Positions 37,089 through 49,140 of a DNA stretch of 64,000 nt are shown in pieces. The position numbers and the translations under genes were made by a program. The notes under the pieces are model-generated. The model worked only from the letters and a program-made list of their open reading frames with translations, was not told where the DNA came from and made no database searches. Origin of the DNA: Timema cristinae (Eukaryota; Arthropoda; Insecta; Phasmatodea; Timematidae); contig JBCFYV010009882.1 in the NCBI GenBank assembly GCA_039000515.1, positions 51,626,816-51,690,815 on the forward strand, read 5' to 3'. How positions within the stretch are numbered: position 1 is the first letter of the stretch; each line of letters opens with the position of its first letter.

Positions 37089-37480
37089 AATAAAATGGTG
37101 TAGAAATACTGTACAATAAAGTAAAGTGATAGTGAAGGAAACCAACCTGAAAGGATAGTTATGTTAGGCCTAGATATAAACAAACACACTTTACTCTTAA
37201 TTTCATCTTAAAAATGTTTCACTTCACATTTACACAGTTACACATTGTTTAAAATGTATGACAATACTAATATATCTTATGAAGATACACATTAAGGAAA
37301 ATGGAATATTTCCGAATATTAAAAACAATGGGCAACTGTTTAAGTGTGAGGTGTAAAATTGTTAGAAGAATTGAAGTCTGTTTGTTTCTATCTAGGCCTA
37401 ACCTAACTCTCCTTTCTGGTTGTCTTCCTTCACTATCACTTACTTTATTTTTTGTAGTTTTTTTACACGATTTTACTATA
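37089..37480. repeat. Foldback (MITE-like) inverted repeat with arms of about 170 bp
   Basis: The left arm 37089-37260 and right arm 37305-37480 are reverse complements over almost their whole length. The best-matched part is aagtgatagtgaagga at about 37124, paired with tccttcactatcactt at about 37427, and ggcctagata at 37168 paired with its complement at 37394. Weaker pairing runs out to ttacacagttacacattg/caatgggcaactgtttaa on the loop side. The loop is only about 45 bp. It could be a foldback transposon. An RNA made from it would form a long hairpin. Confidence 0.8.
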
Positions 37481-40270
37481 AATCTCCAAGCCAATGGGTA
37501 TTAATTTATTTTATTAACTTTTATTTTATAAATATTGTGTAATTTTAATGTACTTAAAGACACGAGTGTTGAAACCATTTAAAATAAGTTTTCAGTTATA
37601 TTTTTATTTGAGTGTTCTTAATTTTAAATGTTTTTTTTAAGTGTTATTTCTAATTTAAAAACTGATATTTCCATTTCTTAACATCTTTTTCCCAAGGTAT
37701 TTAATATTTATAAAAATGAGTGCTACTTATTTTAAGAACAAGTGATGTTTTAATATATTTTTAAATATAAAATTTTAAATATATGATATTTACTTTTTAT
37801 GTTTGATTTGACTGATAACATTATAAATATACTATGTCACTTTTAAAATAAACAAATAAATACTCTTAACATTTTAAAATTATGAATATACTCGAACACG
37901 ACTCAAACCTGGTAGCTTTTAGAAATACTCTGCTTGAGTTTGACTCAAATGAAAGAACCCAAGCTCGCAGACCCCTAGTATATATACAGTGTAGTGATAG
38001 CAATAGCATTGACTGAGTGGTTAAAGTGGTCAGACTTATATTGTGCTTAAGTCACCTCTGAAAGGTGGTCAGTCATTGGTGATTGGAAGGTAAGGGTTTA
38101 AATTCTTGATGATTACTCACCATATTAATGCATATACGTTTGCTTCAACTTGACATCTAATCATCAATACCCTAACTCAAATCTCTATAAAGGATGGATT
38201 ATGTCCAATTAGTTCTAATTTAATTTCTAGATAAAGCCACAGCTTTTACAAGATATGTATTACCTTGGGAACAACTATCATTTTGAGGAGCAACAGTAAT
38301 TACTCATTTATTATCAGCTATCCCTTACTTAGACTTAACCTAGTACAGGAGTATGAGAAAGTTTTGCAGTGGATAATGTAACCTTAAATAGATTATTTAC
38401 ATTTCATTTCACCATTTATTGTTTTAAGAGCAGTGGTAATTAATATTTTTTTTCCTACGCCAACTGGATCTAATAATCATATGCAACACATAAGTACAAT
38501 GCCGATAATTAATACCAACACTTATTATAAATAAAGGGATTTAGGAACTTTATTTTGGCTTGCAGCTCAAGTTTATAAAATTAAAATAATAAAGGTATGA
38601 TTTAGATGCATATTTTAAGGACTACATTTAAGTCTAAATTTTTACCTATAAAATTGAAAATATATCGAATAGGGATTAAAAATTTAAAGCAAGCAATAAA
38701 CTACAAAATAATGTTAAGTAAATTTGGAGATATGTTTGGGATTTATTATGATCACAATATTTAAATTGTCTACTTGAGTAATGAAAGAATGCATGCACAC
38801 AATATTATATTTAAGCATTGAATTGTTGTTATTCTATAACTATACAATCAATTAAACAAAATGGTAACCAGTTTACTAAAAGCAATATTTAAGTTGAACA
38901 TATATTTAAATTAATGACTTATCAGAACAGTGTGCACAAAATGATTTTCTTAGCAAAGTTTCATAAGAAATTGAACCACGTATTAAACAACATGAAGAAT
39001 AAACAAGTTTTGCTTAACACTAACTTATTATAATACAGCTAATGAACTGATTTTTGATACACGTGGGTTGTATCAGTGCATTACCTAAAAACAAAAGCTG
39101 ATTAAACATTTGGTCACACAAAATCATTGATCCAGTTTACTGAGGTAAAATACCCTTTTAATATGCAACTACTATAGAACATTTTATGTATTATGCCTTT
39201 AGTCAAAATAGTATTATAACAATTAATTTGTAGTTTTTAATATGATAATTGAAGTATGAATATATATTGGTATATAACATTTCTACAAGCTTGAACAAAA
39301 AAGCTTGATTGTGATTAAACATGAGTCCAAGAATATGAATGAATTTTCTTTTATTCCTATGCTATCTTTTGAAAGAAGTTGGAATACAGTATATACCTTA
39401 TTTATTATATTAACCTTTTGGTTGAGTTCCTGTAAATAATGTTACTAAGTATGACTATATGCTTTATAAATTTGTATACAAATAAAAACTTAATTTCTAA
39501 GACTTTCAGTAATACAATATTTGGAAAACACTCTATAAATAGATTCAAAAATTGAGAAAAAAACAACATAAAATCAATCTTAATAAACGCAGAACAAAAT
39601 GCACAAGATAAATAAGAAGGATACTGATTTATTTCCAGATTAAAACTGAAAATAAACAATTAGTTATGAATAATTAATTTTAGAACTTACATTAAAAAAA
39701 AAGTTGAGATTAAAAGAGTATTTGGATGAGAAAAACTATTTCCCAAATTAACAACACAATTTCTAGGTTATTTTTAAATGCTAGACATTTCCAAGTCTTT
39801 TACGATGGTGGCCACCCTTTGCATAACAAACTTCTTAAAATTTGTGGGATCTATGTAGTTGTTTATTTGTAATACCAAACAAATTGTAAATAATATACTT
39901 TAGCATAGGTACTTCAATTGAATAATTTATTAATTTTATTTGAGGAAATAGCTTTAGGTAAAACAAAATAATGGAGCATTATTTAAGTATCTGGTAAACT
40001 AAATAACTTTAATCGGCTAATCACTATTCATAAGAACCGAATGCCCATTAAATAAATAATTTTAGTCAAAATACATTTAATATATAAACTTTTTGAAAAA
40101 AAGTCTCAACTGTTTTAAAATAAGAACTAGCTACACAATTATTACAAATTACAAATTAAAAATGGTTTAAAGTATGTTTTTGCCAAGATAGCAACACTAC
40201 AAAGTTCCAGTTTTTTTAGGATGGCTGTATGTAACATGTAAGAGACATGTTTTTGTTTGTTTGGTTTTTG
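37481..40270. other. No gene seen; possible tRNA-headed SINE at 38010-38230
   Basis: AT-rich. At 38010 'ctgagtggttaaagtgg' resembles a tRNA-Ser/Leu A box, and 'agggtttaaattc' at 38093 resembles a B box, so an old SINE of a fourth kind is possible. The rest holds no recognisable feature. Confidence 0.4.
38010..38230 (+). repeat. Possible SINE with tRNA-Ser/Leu-like head
   Basis: A-box-like and B-box-like strings are about 70 bp apart, the spacing of a tRNA with a long variable arm. The body (ctaactcaaatctctataaa) is weakly like family A. No hairpin tail is seen. Confidence 0.4.
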
Positions 40271-40274
40271 TCAA

Positions 40275-40500
40275 TGCATCTCCACACCAATTTGAGTTGT
40301 ATGCATTTGACTTAATTATGCTTAAGGGTTAGGGATGAAGAAAATTGAATTATGAGGAAGTGTTTCTGTATTTGAGCGGAGGGAGAGTGGAAAATCATAT
40401 AGGTAAAACCACCCTCAGCACGCCCAATTGGGATATAAAACCCAATTTCTTTATCTTATTGAGAAATTGACATCTTAAAATCAATCGACAACCAAGCCGG
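40275..40500 (-). repeat. SINE family A, minus strand
   Basis: The body 'gagcggagggagagtggaaa' and 'accaccctcagcacgcccaa' read inverted. The decayed tail lies at 40275 and the head runs to about 40500 ('accaagccgggt'). Confidence 0.7.
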
Positions 40501-42076
40501 GTAAAAGAAGATTCAAACTGGCCCATATAAAGGCAGTAAAGTAATTGTAATCAAAATTCAAAATTAAGTAAATTATAAGAAATAGTAACCTATGGTAGTT
40601 GAATATTATATCTTCACTAAGAACAAAATGTTAGACGTATTGATTTATGAAATCAATAAACGAGCTCACGAACTTCAATATTCCATAAATCCCTGGATGG
40701 GAATCAATGATTTAGAGTAATGAGATTCACAGAGTGGATATTAAATTGGGAAATGCTTATTTTAACTGCAAAAATCTTAGTATGGATAGAGTCAAGGGAT
40801 TGAGACAGTAACAAGAAATGAGGTAGGCGCGGAAAATCAGAACCAACTCAATTTAAAGATCGATATCGTTTTGTCAGGTAGAATTGAATCTTGGCAAATT
40901 TACTTTAGATTAAAAAATGTATAGTTCTACAGAATTTTATCATATTATGTAAAAAAAAAATTGTAAGCTAAAAACAAAAAAAAAAAATCCTTTAATTTGA
41001 CCATTCAGATAAATAATATTTCTATCATATTGTGTAAAAAGTTTATAAAAAATCTTATCATGGAAATTAAGTATATTAGTCTGTTTTATACCACTACCTT
41101 CTGAATTAATGTTACGTTTACTCTGTTTTATACATGAAGCGAATATTTTAAATGCCATTTGAGTCACTTTTATAAAGTGGCTCATTTGTATTTTATTTAA
41201 TATTGAGTTTATTTTTAACATTTTTAGTAACTTTTTAACAGAGTAAATCATAAACAAAATTTCAATAGTTTACATTGTTTGGCGTATGAAGCGTTTTATT
41301 CTTCAATTTATTGTCAAATCTTTTTTAAAAAAAATTGTATTTGACATAACAAAGTGAATAGTAGTTTCTTTTTAGGTTAAACATTTTGACACTTGTCTTA
41401 CAAATAAACATATTCTTTACCAAATTTAGTGAGATTTTAACAAACATAACTTATGTAATATACATAAAATATATATATGCATATAATATATAGTTATACA
41501 CACAAAAGTTATTTTTTTGTGTGTAAGGACACAGACTAAGGACTGCTAAAGTAATTCCAATAATAAATAATACAACTTTATTATTAGAACACTTATGAAC
41601 TAAAACCTACTACTGATTCCTCCTCAGTCTTTTGCCTAGAGTTTTAATGTAATATATCATAAAACAACACATTTGAATAAACATAAACTTGGATATTACT
41701 TTTCATTATATATTTATAAGAAACTTTTGATATGAATAATAACATATTCAGCTTATAATATAAAATAAAAACTTTACCAAGATATTATAAAAAAAGGTTA
41801 TGCGTATAAAAGGACATTAAAATTTGAATAGAATTCAGATAAATCACTTGTTCTATCTATTTGTAGAATACAGGTTTTAATTAAGTGTTAAGTTTTATTT
41901 GTATATTTTGAGTTTTTGGAATGTGAATCTAAACCATATAAGTTATTTAAAATGTTCTCACATTATTGATTTTTTTGTATGTTTAACTTATGCCAACAGA
42001 TGAAACCAAAATTTAAATTACATTTTTAAAAATTATGATAATATAAAGCAAATGAATGTGTATACATCAAGGATGG
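40501..42076. other. No gene seen
   Basis: AT-rich with poly-A runs and an alternating AT stretch at about 41460-41495. No element recognised. Confidence 0.4.
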
Positions 42077-42156
42077 GTTAAATCAATTTTTTCTAGAATA
42101 CAAATCTTGAAAACCAGTTAAATCAATTTTTTCTAGAATACAAATCTTGAAAACCA
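42077..42156. repeat. Perfect 40-bp tandem duplication
   Basis: 42077-42116 and 42117-42156 are identical (begin gttaaatcaatttttt, end cttgaaaacca). A partial further copy of the end (atcttgaaa) follows. Confidence 0.95.
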
Positions 42157-42952
42157 ATCTTGAAATCACACCTCCATTTTGCTTAAGAATCTTAAATCTT
42201 TAATCTGAATTCTAAAAATATGATAAGCAATTTTACCGTATAAAATTGTAATGATTTTTTAACAACTTGCTAAAGAAAATATAGATAAAACTTTTTTTTT
42301 TTCATTAATGCCCTTTAGAGTAATATGCTCTTTTTTTATTTGCCAATTGAATTTGCATCTGTTTAAGTGACAAATAAATGTTCTTGAGACATGTTGCTAG
42401 GTTTATCCTATTATTATGGTGTGATAAACCATTGTCATATCATACATGATATCATTAAACAATACTTAAGATGCATGGGTATAACATGAATCCCTTTAAA
42501 AAAAAAAAAAAAAAAAAATTTGAAAAATATTTTCTGGGGTCTGCTTTAAGTTTGTCTTAAAGTTATGGAGTATTAAGCCCCTAGTAAGCATCATAAAAGC
42601 TCTAAAAATAACAAAGATTAAAACTTTTTAAGAAAAATTGGGGATCTAAGATATGAAACATTTTCAAAACCTTGTGCATTAATATCTTTAAGGATTCTAG
42701 GATTTGAGGATACAAAGAACCTAATGTAAATATGCATACAATTATAAGGAAATTCAAGTTACACTTTTAAAAAAACTTTTTAGTATATGTAGATATGTTG
42801 AAAATGAATAGATCAAATTTAAAATCAAATAGTTGAATTAAGAACTTACTTAAACATGTGAATGAAATAACTTGAGGTTATTCATAACAAAACTCAAATT
42901 ATTAAAAGTAAGGTATAAGCAGAGATTCTTCAGGCCCCTTAGTGCAAACAGG
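42157..42952. other. Probable 3' UTR and downstream flank of the KDM7-type gene (minus strand)
   Basis: It lies immediately past the stop codon on the minus strand. Several inverted AATAAA-like strings are present, but none can be chosen as the poly(A) signal. A run of about 21 A is at 42498-42518. Confidence 0.35.
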
Positions 42953-43032
42953 TTAGAATTTCATTTTTTTGATTTTGAGAAGTCTCCCTAATCGTTGTTT
43001 AGGGGTTGCCATTCCCTTTTTGGGTTTTTTTC
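42953..43032 (-). CDS. KDM7-type histone demethylase (PHF2/PHF8/KDM7A), last coding exon
   Basis: Minus-strand acceptor tattgcag|GA at 43033/43032, 80 bp to the TAA at 42955-42953. With the G left over from the preceding exon it reads GKKPKKGMATPKQRLGRLL and ends LKIKKMKF. The KKPKKG(L/M)AT.KQRLG(K/R)(I/L)LKI motif is, from memory, the conserved extreme C-terminus of PHF2, PHF8 and KDM7A, which in vertebrates continues HRNGK. These proteins are nuclear Fe(II)/2-oxoglutarate demethylases that read H3K4me3 by a PHD finger and remove repressive lysine methyl marks. This exon holds only the basic tail, not the catalytic part. The splice phase agrees with exon 49880-49790. Confidence 0.8.
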
Positions 43033-43799
43033 CTGCAATAAAAGAAAATTAAAATCATAATAATGCTATAATTTTTACAATTCATTGGACAAGTTGTCGT
43101 TATGAGACACAGTTGAAAAGGAAATTAATCTGGTTATAATTAAAAACTAAAAATACCAAATAGACATAAAAATAGCAAAAACATGAAAACTAAAGCTTTG
43201 CATGTGTGACCAATGAAGCCAGTTTTTAAATTGTGTGATTTTCCTTTAATCTAATTAACTACTGAAAGTAAAAAAATAATAATACCCAAACATGGAGAGT
43301 ATCCAAATCAATTATTTTATTATGTTAAAGAGTAGTACAACAAATATTTTTAAAAACATTTTAAGTAAGGTGAGTTAAATTGAGAATTATATAGGGAATT
43401 ATTGAACTCTAGCTTTTTGTTGTAGGAATTTCAATTGTCCTACACCAAGCAGTCAATAGTACAACTCTTGAACAGGTTATACAACTATACTGTACTACCC
43501 TCAGATTCACCTAGACCACTTCACAATAAAATGCTATATTCTTAGAGATGGGACTAAGCTTGAGGGTACCATAAACGCTACAATCCACACCTAAGCCATC
43601 AACCATCAATAGTACCTCCATTTTCAAAGTAAGCATCCTCTTCATGTAAAACACTCTCACTCTAGAGTTTGGCTACCAGAGCCAGACACATATGTTCCGA
43701 GGAAGAAGATCTAAACAAGCAATTTCAATAACTCTCCAAAGTTTTCACAGCCATAAGATACCCTAAATACATAGTCTTCATAAACTGTTTCCAGCCTGT

Positions 43800-44190
43800 G
43801 GCCAGGCCAGGTTAGTAAAATACAACCATTTCTCCTCCTTTAATTGCTTCCACCTGTTTCCTCTCACACTCTTTTGGTTATATGCTCCTACAATTCCTTT
43901 ATTGGTATCTATTGCGACCTTTTCCCTACAAACTTCATTTCCATAATTCTCTTTGAAATACTCTCCTTTTTCATCATCATTTCATGCACATACCATCTCA
44001 TATACTCCCACTCTTTCCCAGATTACTTCATTCCTTATTCTGTTTCTACTTGTGACAGCTAACATGCTCTTCACAAAATTCATTCCTATGGAATCCACTT
44101 TCCAAGTCTCTCTTACATTCAATGTGCGTTTCTGCTGCATGTGTAACAATGGGTACAAACAAAGTGTGTAAACTTTACTCTGCAAACAGA
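43800..44190 (-). pseudogene. LINE reverse transcriptase C-terminal fragment
   Basis: The minus strand reads KVYTLCLYPLLHMQQ (44180), ETWKVDSIGMNFVKSMLAVT (44100) and SRNRIRNEVIWERVGVYEMV (44040-43990), the conserved post-palm region of non-LTR retrotransposons. It is equivalent to 28972-29120, probably the same LINE family. Later parts decay toward 43800. Confidence 0.65.
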
Positions 44191-45550
44191 AGTATATGGC
44201 TGTTGTGGGTAAAAATTACATTCCGATCAAACATGGTGTACAAGGTTATCATAGTTAAAAAATATATATAAGTATTAAATAAAATAAATTGTAACATGCA
44301 AGGAAGAGGTGAAAATATTTTGTCTTCTTTTGAAAAATTAATGCTTTGAAGAAAAGGTGAGGTTTCGGAAGAGAAAAGTAAAAGGTGGCAAAACTGTATG
44401 CAAATGCAACCAAAGAAAGAAAGCTAAAACTACTTGTTTAAGAGCACCTCAAGACAATGAAGGAGAATAACAACAGTTTTTCCTAGCATAGTAGTGGAGT
44501 GATACGATTAGCTCAAATCTCCTTTAAACAGCACAATACAAAATAAATTAAATATAAGTGTCAAAGAAGAGGAATTAATTTAAAGTGCCAACAATGATCT
44601 TATATTTGACATTAAAATATTTGGAAATGATGCTCGACAAATTTTGGATAAATTTTAAAAATGAGTACCCTCAAAAAAAAAAAAAAGCTCACAATTCTTT
44701 ACAATTTTCTACATCTTATCTGTGTGGTCTCAAGGTTTCAACCCTCACTAATATGAAAACTGTGAAAAGAAACGGGTTACAAACAATTGATGAAGAAATG
44801 TGAGTGTGCCTATCCATTATTTATCTAGATATTAAATAAATATACCTATTAAATCAATGGCACGTGTCTCATTATATGTGGGAACTTAGATAACATCTTT
44901 GCTAATTTTTGTTGTTTATAATCCTTACAAAGAGTTTCCTTAGTGACTTATTTTTGCTCGGTGAAGTGTTTTTAAACAAAATGGTAACTAGTGTAAGAAT
45001 TATAACTTCTATAATATACATATGCTATGTTGGGTTGCAAAACAATTCGTAATTATAAATTTTACTGTAAACATGTTTAAACAATTAATCAAGTCTTTAT
45101 TTTTAATACTATATAAAATAGTTCTGTAACACTCGTGTGATAGCTGCAAAAGCTTTTGAGATGGGTTTTCGTAGCACCAACTATGTTGGCTATACAGTCT
45201 AAGTTTCAAAAGGAAATTTGAGGTGTGTCGCGTCGGAATATCAGGGAATGGTAATGAGCACGGCTAACAGCCTGCTTCTTTGCACACAAGATCAAAGGTA
45301 AAACAATCCTATTTGCAGCTAAGGTTAGAATTTTATGCACCCCAGAACTGTCAAAAAATAGTTTTAATGTGTCTGTTGATTGCCTGTGACTCTTCCTTGT
45401 AATATAACTTCACAATTCACCATGCTAAATTTAATTTCACTCTTTGTAGCATGGCAATTATGTAAAATTGACATCCACATCATGAGCCTACATAAAAGTA
45501 CTAAATTATGATAATTATTATAGCGGAATCCAAAGAAGAGAATTAAAGTT
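44191..45550. other. No gene seen
   Basis: AT-rich intronic sequence with a poly-A run at 44673-44686. No recognised element. Confidence 0.4.
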
Positions 45551-45584
45551 GACATATTTAGGTATAATATGCTTCAACATCTAC

Positions 45585-45850
45585 TTTCCATGACTGGATG
45601 GGCTCGGATACAGCCACCATGCTTCCGAGAAGAAAATACTACCAGTGTGTAAAATAACACTCACGAGACGAATCCTTAGAAATCCAAAGATGATAATTAA
45701 AACCGATTTATTTAGTAATAATATCCTACAAGACTTACTCACCATAACAGGATGGGCTCAGATACAATCATCATGCTTTCAAGGAACTTATGATGAATTT
45801 GGCGGAGACACCAGCATGGTAAAAGTCACACGCATCCTCGCTTCATCACT
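45585..45850. repeat. Diverged direct duplication, about 155-bp period
   Basis: ggatgggctcggatacagcc (about 45596) recurs as ggatgggctcagatacaatc (about 45751). Both continue with 'a.catgctt.c.ag' and, further on, 'accag....gtaaaa'. The GC content is higher than in surrounding DNA. Confidence 0.7.
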
Positions 45851-45859
45851 CAGTAGTTG

Positions 45860-46260
45860 AAATGGACGAGACCGGCTTGGAAGCAAAGTCTCTAGCCTAG
45901 AGCGCTGCTGCCCTTGCGACGTTCCTTGGGACTTCTGTCTTTTCCTTCCCTCCCTCTCTTTCTTTTCCTTTCTCCCCTTGTTACCGTCTCTCCCATTAGC
46001 CTGTGTTTACACTTTATTCCTTTTATTTCTGTTTAATCAGAGAAATCATAACTAATGAATGCCGCTCAGATTCACTTATTGTACTTCACCACGTGGTATC
46101 ATTGTAGAAGGAATCGCCGCTCTATCATATACAGACATACCAGCTCGCCATGAAGTTTGGATCGCGGGTCTCACTACATCGTCGAGGGAAATCCTCTTCA
46201 ATCTTCTAAGTAATAAGGTATTATTAATAAGTCCATCATACTTATAGGTCTAGTTTAACA
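45860..46260. other. GC- and pyrimidine-rich segment, possibly LTR-like
   Basis: 'agagcgctgctgcccttgcg' followed by a long C/T-rich run resembles the segment at 22050-22110 (gagcgctgcttgtctcctt) in the solo-LTR-like insert. Relatedness is suggested but not proved. The open frame at 46059 is not recognised. Confidence 0.35.
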
Positions 46261-46277
46261 GACTAGAATTTGTTTTC

Positions 46278-46530
46278 ATGTCCTTCAGACTTAGTTTATA
46301 TAGTCGAAGCGACTATAATATTTACCATGTCCTTTTGACTTAATTTATATAGTCGAGGTCACTATTTTTCTAGATTTCTTATTACAGTCAAAGTGACTAG
46401 ATTTTGGTTTTGTGTCCTTCTGACTTAGTTGGTGTAGTCAAAGTGACTCTAATGTGTTCTCGAGTCTTTCAGACTTCTTATATTAGTCCACGTGACCAAG
46501 ATCTCCTTATGTCCATATGACATAGCTTAA
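46278..46530. repeat. Minisatellite whose units each carry a small hairpin
   Basis: About five units of some 45-60 bp, each built as 'tgtcctt(c/t)(a/t)gactta.tt' followed by a dyad such as agtcg-aag-cgact (46301), agtcg-agg-tcact, agtca-aag-tgact (46387) and agtca-aag-tgact (46437). Bases in the stems change in a compensating way (g/c to a/t), keeping the pairing. Confidence 0.75.
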
Positions 46531-46539
46531 ATATAGGAG

Positions 46540-47570
46540 CCTTGAGCTCCAGAGGTAATAAGGACCTAGTCTTCTTAAAGGTTGCTTTTCTCCACAAGTA
46601 CAGTACTTCCTTTTTAGTCCTTATGACTAGTCTGTTTTCTCATGACGCTGTGGACGTCGTGTTCAGTTGTTTAATATATGTATGGCTACAACCAGGTTGT
46701 CGGTCCTTTTTCTTGGACCCTGTTGGGTCTATGTGTTGAATCATTCTTGTTGGCACGCTTTGTGTGTGGTATTAGCTGGGGTGGGTAAAGCGCGAAACTC
46801 CGCTAGTTTACATAATGAGGTCGGCGCAGATAACACCTTTGCGTTTAGCCCGTTGTTGGCTCCTATTGACTAAGTATTAAAAGTTGGTGTGTTCTAAAGT
46901 AATGTTGTACCTCAGGGAATGGGTTATTGTATAAATGTACTATTGAGTGCTCTGGAAGTACCTATTGGGAAAAAGACCGGCCATAGTACTATTTGGTGTT
47001 GACACCTGTTTGCTAGCCATCTACCAATGTAATTAACAAACATTCCTCATATCATTCATTATACAATGTATCTTCAGGACTTTCTTAAGTCACAATCAAG
47101 CAAGCTAGTTCAAGTTATATATATAATAGTAACTCTAAAACTTATAGGATTTACAGTTAACTTTCAATGGTAATTGTTTTCCCTCTTAGACCCTACTGAC
47201 AGTAGCCTGACGCTTGCCCAGATGTTTTGATAGTGAACAGGCTCTTCCAGTCTACTGCCTTTGACCATGCTGCCTTGGACGCTTAATATTACCCGAGCAG
47301 CTGCAAGACAATCCTATAGTTTGAACTTGCTATATGGCAACACATCTTGTATTTAATGTAAAGTTTTTCCAGGATCCACAATATGTTCACTTGTTTCCTG
47401 AACTTATATAATACACGTTCAATTGTCAACCAGCTTTAATCTTGTATAACTATTGTAATCTTATATCTCATATATGTTTTTCTATAATAAATCTATTTAT
47501 TGCTAACTTAATTATTTATCTTATGTAATGAATTATCCAGAACGACGATATCGTTAAAATCAACACAATT
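46540..47570. other. No gene recognised; mixed composition
   Basis: 46540-46870 is less AT-rich and keeps two overlapping frames of about 65 codons that match nothing known. It may belong to the same element as 45585-46530. The rest is AT-rich. Confidence 0.35.
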
Positions 47571-47573
47571 ATG

Positions 47574-48200
47574 TTACAACTTTTTCACTTCCTCATTACA
47601 TTCCGGTGTTTGTTCCAGTAATTCCTCTTCCTTCTCCCCCCAAACCATTAAATCATGAGCAGTCAACATGGCTTTCATTATTTTCTTCCAGAGTTTCTTT
47701 TCCACTTTATTCATGATCAGGACCATTTCCAATAGCATTACAAATAATAGTGGTGAGAGAACAATTCCTTTCTTCACTAACATTTTTTATTTGGAACCAT
47801 CCCTTCTCCGTCCAAACACAACTCTCATTAGAGCGCCTTTTTCTAATTCAGCCTCCTCCATTGTTTTCCAAATTTATCTATAACCACACTATCATATGCA
47901 TAAATACCATTACCAAATCTTTCCCAAATTCATTCCTTCTTTCCATCAGCTGTCATATAGTGAAGATAAAGTCTATTGTAGACCTCTGTTCCCTAAATCC
48001 GTGCTGTTCCTCTCCTCCACCTTCCCTTAATTTTATTTCTTCTTACTCTCTTTTCCAGTATCTTTTCATATATTGTGAAGGACTAAACAAACTTTTGATT
48101 TATCCAAAACACAGGATACAATATCTTAACTTGATAATATCTAAAAAAAAAAAATCTTCTCAACCATGTTTCAATGACAGAGAGACAAGGTTTAAGACAC
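47574..48200 (-). pseudogene. LINE reverse transcriptase, catalytic region fragment
   Basis: The minus strand shows remains of LYDS/ MTADGKKE-type fingers (about 47960), IWKTMEEAELEKGALMRVVF (47870) and then GIVLSPLLFVMLLEMV (47765; family form GSVLSPLLF). MKAMLTAHDLMVWGEKEEEL follows at 47680-47620, where HD stands for the catalytic DD. It overlaps in content with the LINE at 21560-23433 and closely resembles it, so both are copies of one family. Confidence 0.75.
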
Positions 48201-48658
48201 TCAGCCTTACTGAAGTTTAGCTCTGCTCTTTGAGGCATGTTGAGTCCTTTGTTACTGGGGAATGTTAGTTCTCAGTCATAGCAGCACTTCTAAGCGAAAC
48301 AACTCACTTTAAAATTGTGTATTGTAAGGGGGCGGCAGTCCTAACACAATAGTTAAGGTACTAGAAATCCCAGCCCACCTTGCCATCTTACCCCCTTTAA
48401 TGAACCAACCTTTTCAGACAAGTAACTAGTAAATGGTATTTGTAGATTGCTAACAACTAGACAATTTGCAAACATTTTCTTGAACAAAAAAGGACTATTT
48501 TATTCTAAAGTTTCTATGTAATTTGCAATCTTTGTATTTTGGGGGTTTGTTTATGAGGACGGGGTTGGGCCACTAATCGAACCTAGCTTTATGAAAACTG
48601 GTTTATTGACAAAAGAAGGCTATTTTTGTCTGTTCTCTAGTAAAACCATATTTTAAGT

Positions 48659-48790
48659 CAGTGGTTCTCAAACTCTGTATCACACGGAACCCTATAAAAG
48701 TTACTAAACCTACTGAAGAACATCTATGTCTGTGTCTCATCCCCGTTCCCTCTACAACTTTATAACAAGTTTCTTAGCTTTGAATAAAAC
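48659..48790 (+). mobile_element. Isolated hAT-type terminus
   Basis: cagtggttctcaaactctgt is a typical hAT terminal string and is followed by a 'acggaacccta' subterminal sequence. The matching other end was not found, so it is a solo end or a decayed MITE. Confidence 0.45.
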
Positions 48791-48917
48791 CGTATATATT
48801 TGAGTAGTAATCTCATGTTATAAATTAAGTTGAAAATAAAATATCCTGACAATTTCAATACTAATTAATTTATTTAAATAGTAAATTTAAATGGATGACT
48901 TACATTGTCATATTTTT

Positions 48918-49125
48918 TGAGGTCACTTTAGTAAATAAATGTTCAATATAAATTACCTTGTCTTGAGGCCACTAGATGGCGTTGATAAATATTAATTGTA
49001 AATCACTTTGTCCCGAAACCCACTAGATGGCACTATTCTATTAAATGTCCCTGCGGCCACTAACTTGCGCTAATAAATGTTCTATAAAAATTACTTTGTT
49101 GAGGCCACTTGATGGGGTTTGTAGA
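48918..49125. repeat. Tandem array of about 50-bp units, each with a CTCF-like motif
   Basis: Motifs at 48969-48983 (ccactagatggcgtt), 49020-49034 (ccactagatggcact), 49057-49071 (ccactaacttgcgct) and 49105-49119 (ccacttgatggggtt) are separated by related sequence ('aaatnactttgt', 'aaatgtt'). A decayed first unit is near 48921. The second motif fits the animal CTCF core CCASYAGRKGGCRSY at every position and the first at all but one. Confidence 0.75.
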
Positions 49126-49140
49126 TTTCCAATAAAGATT

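Noticed and set aside
40940..41257. 105-codon minus-strand frame
   Set aside because: AT-rich, low-complexity composition with no motif; expected by chance in such DNA.
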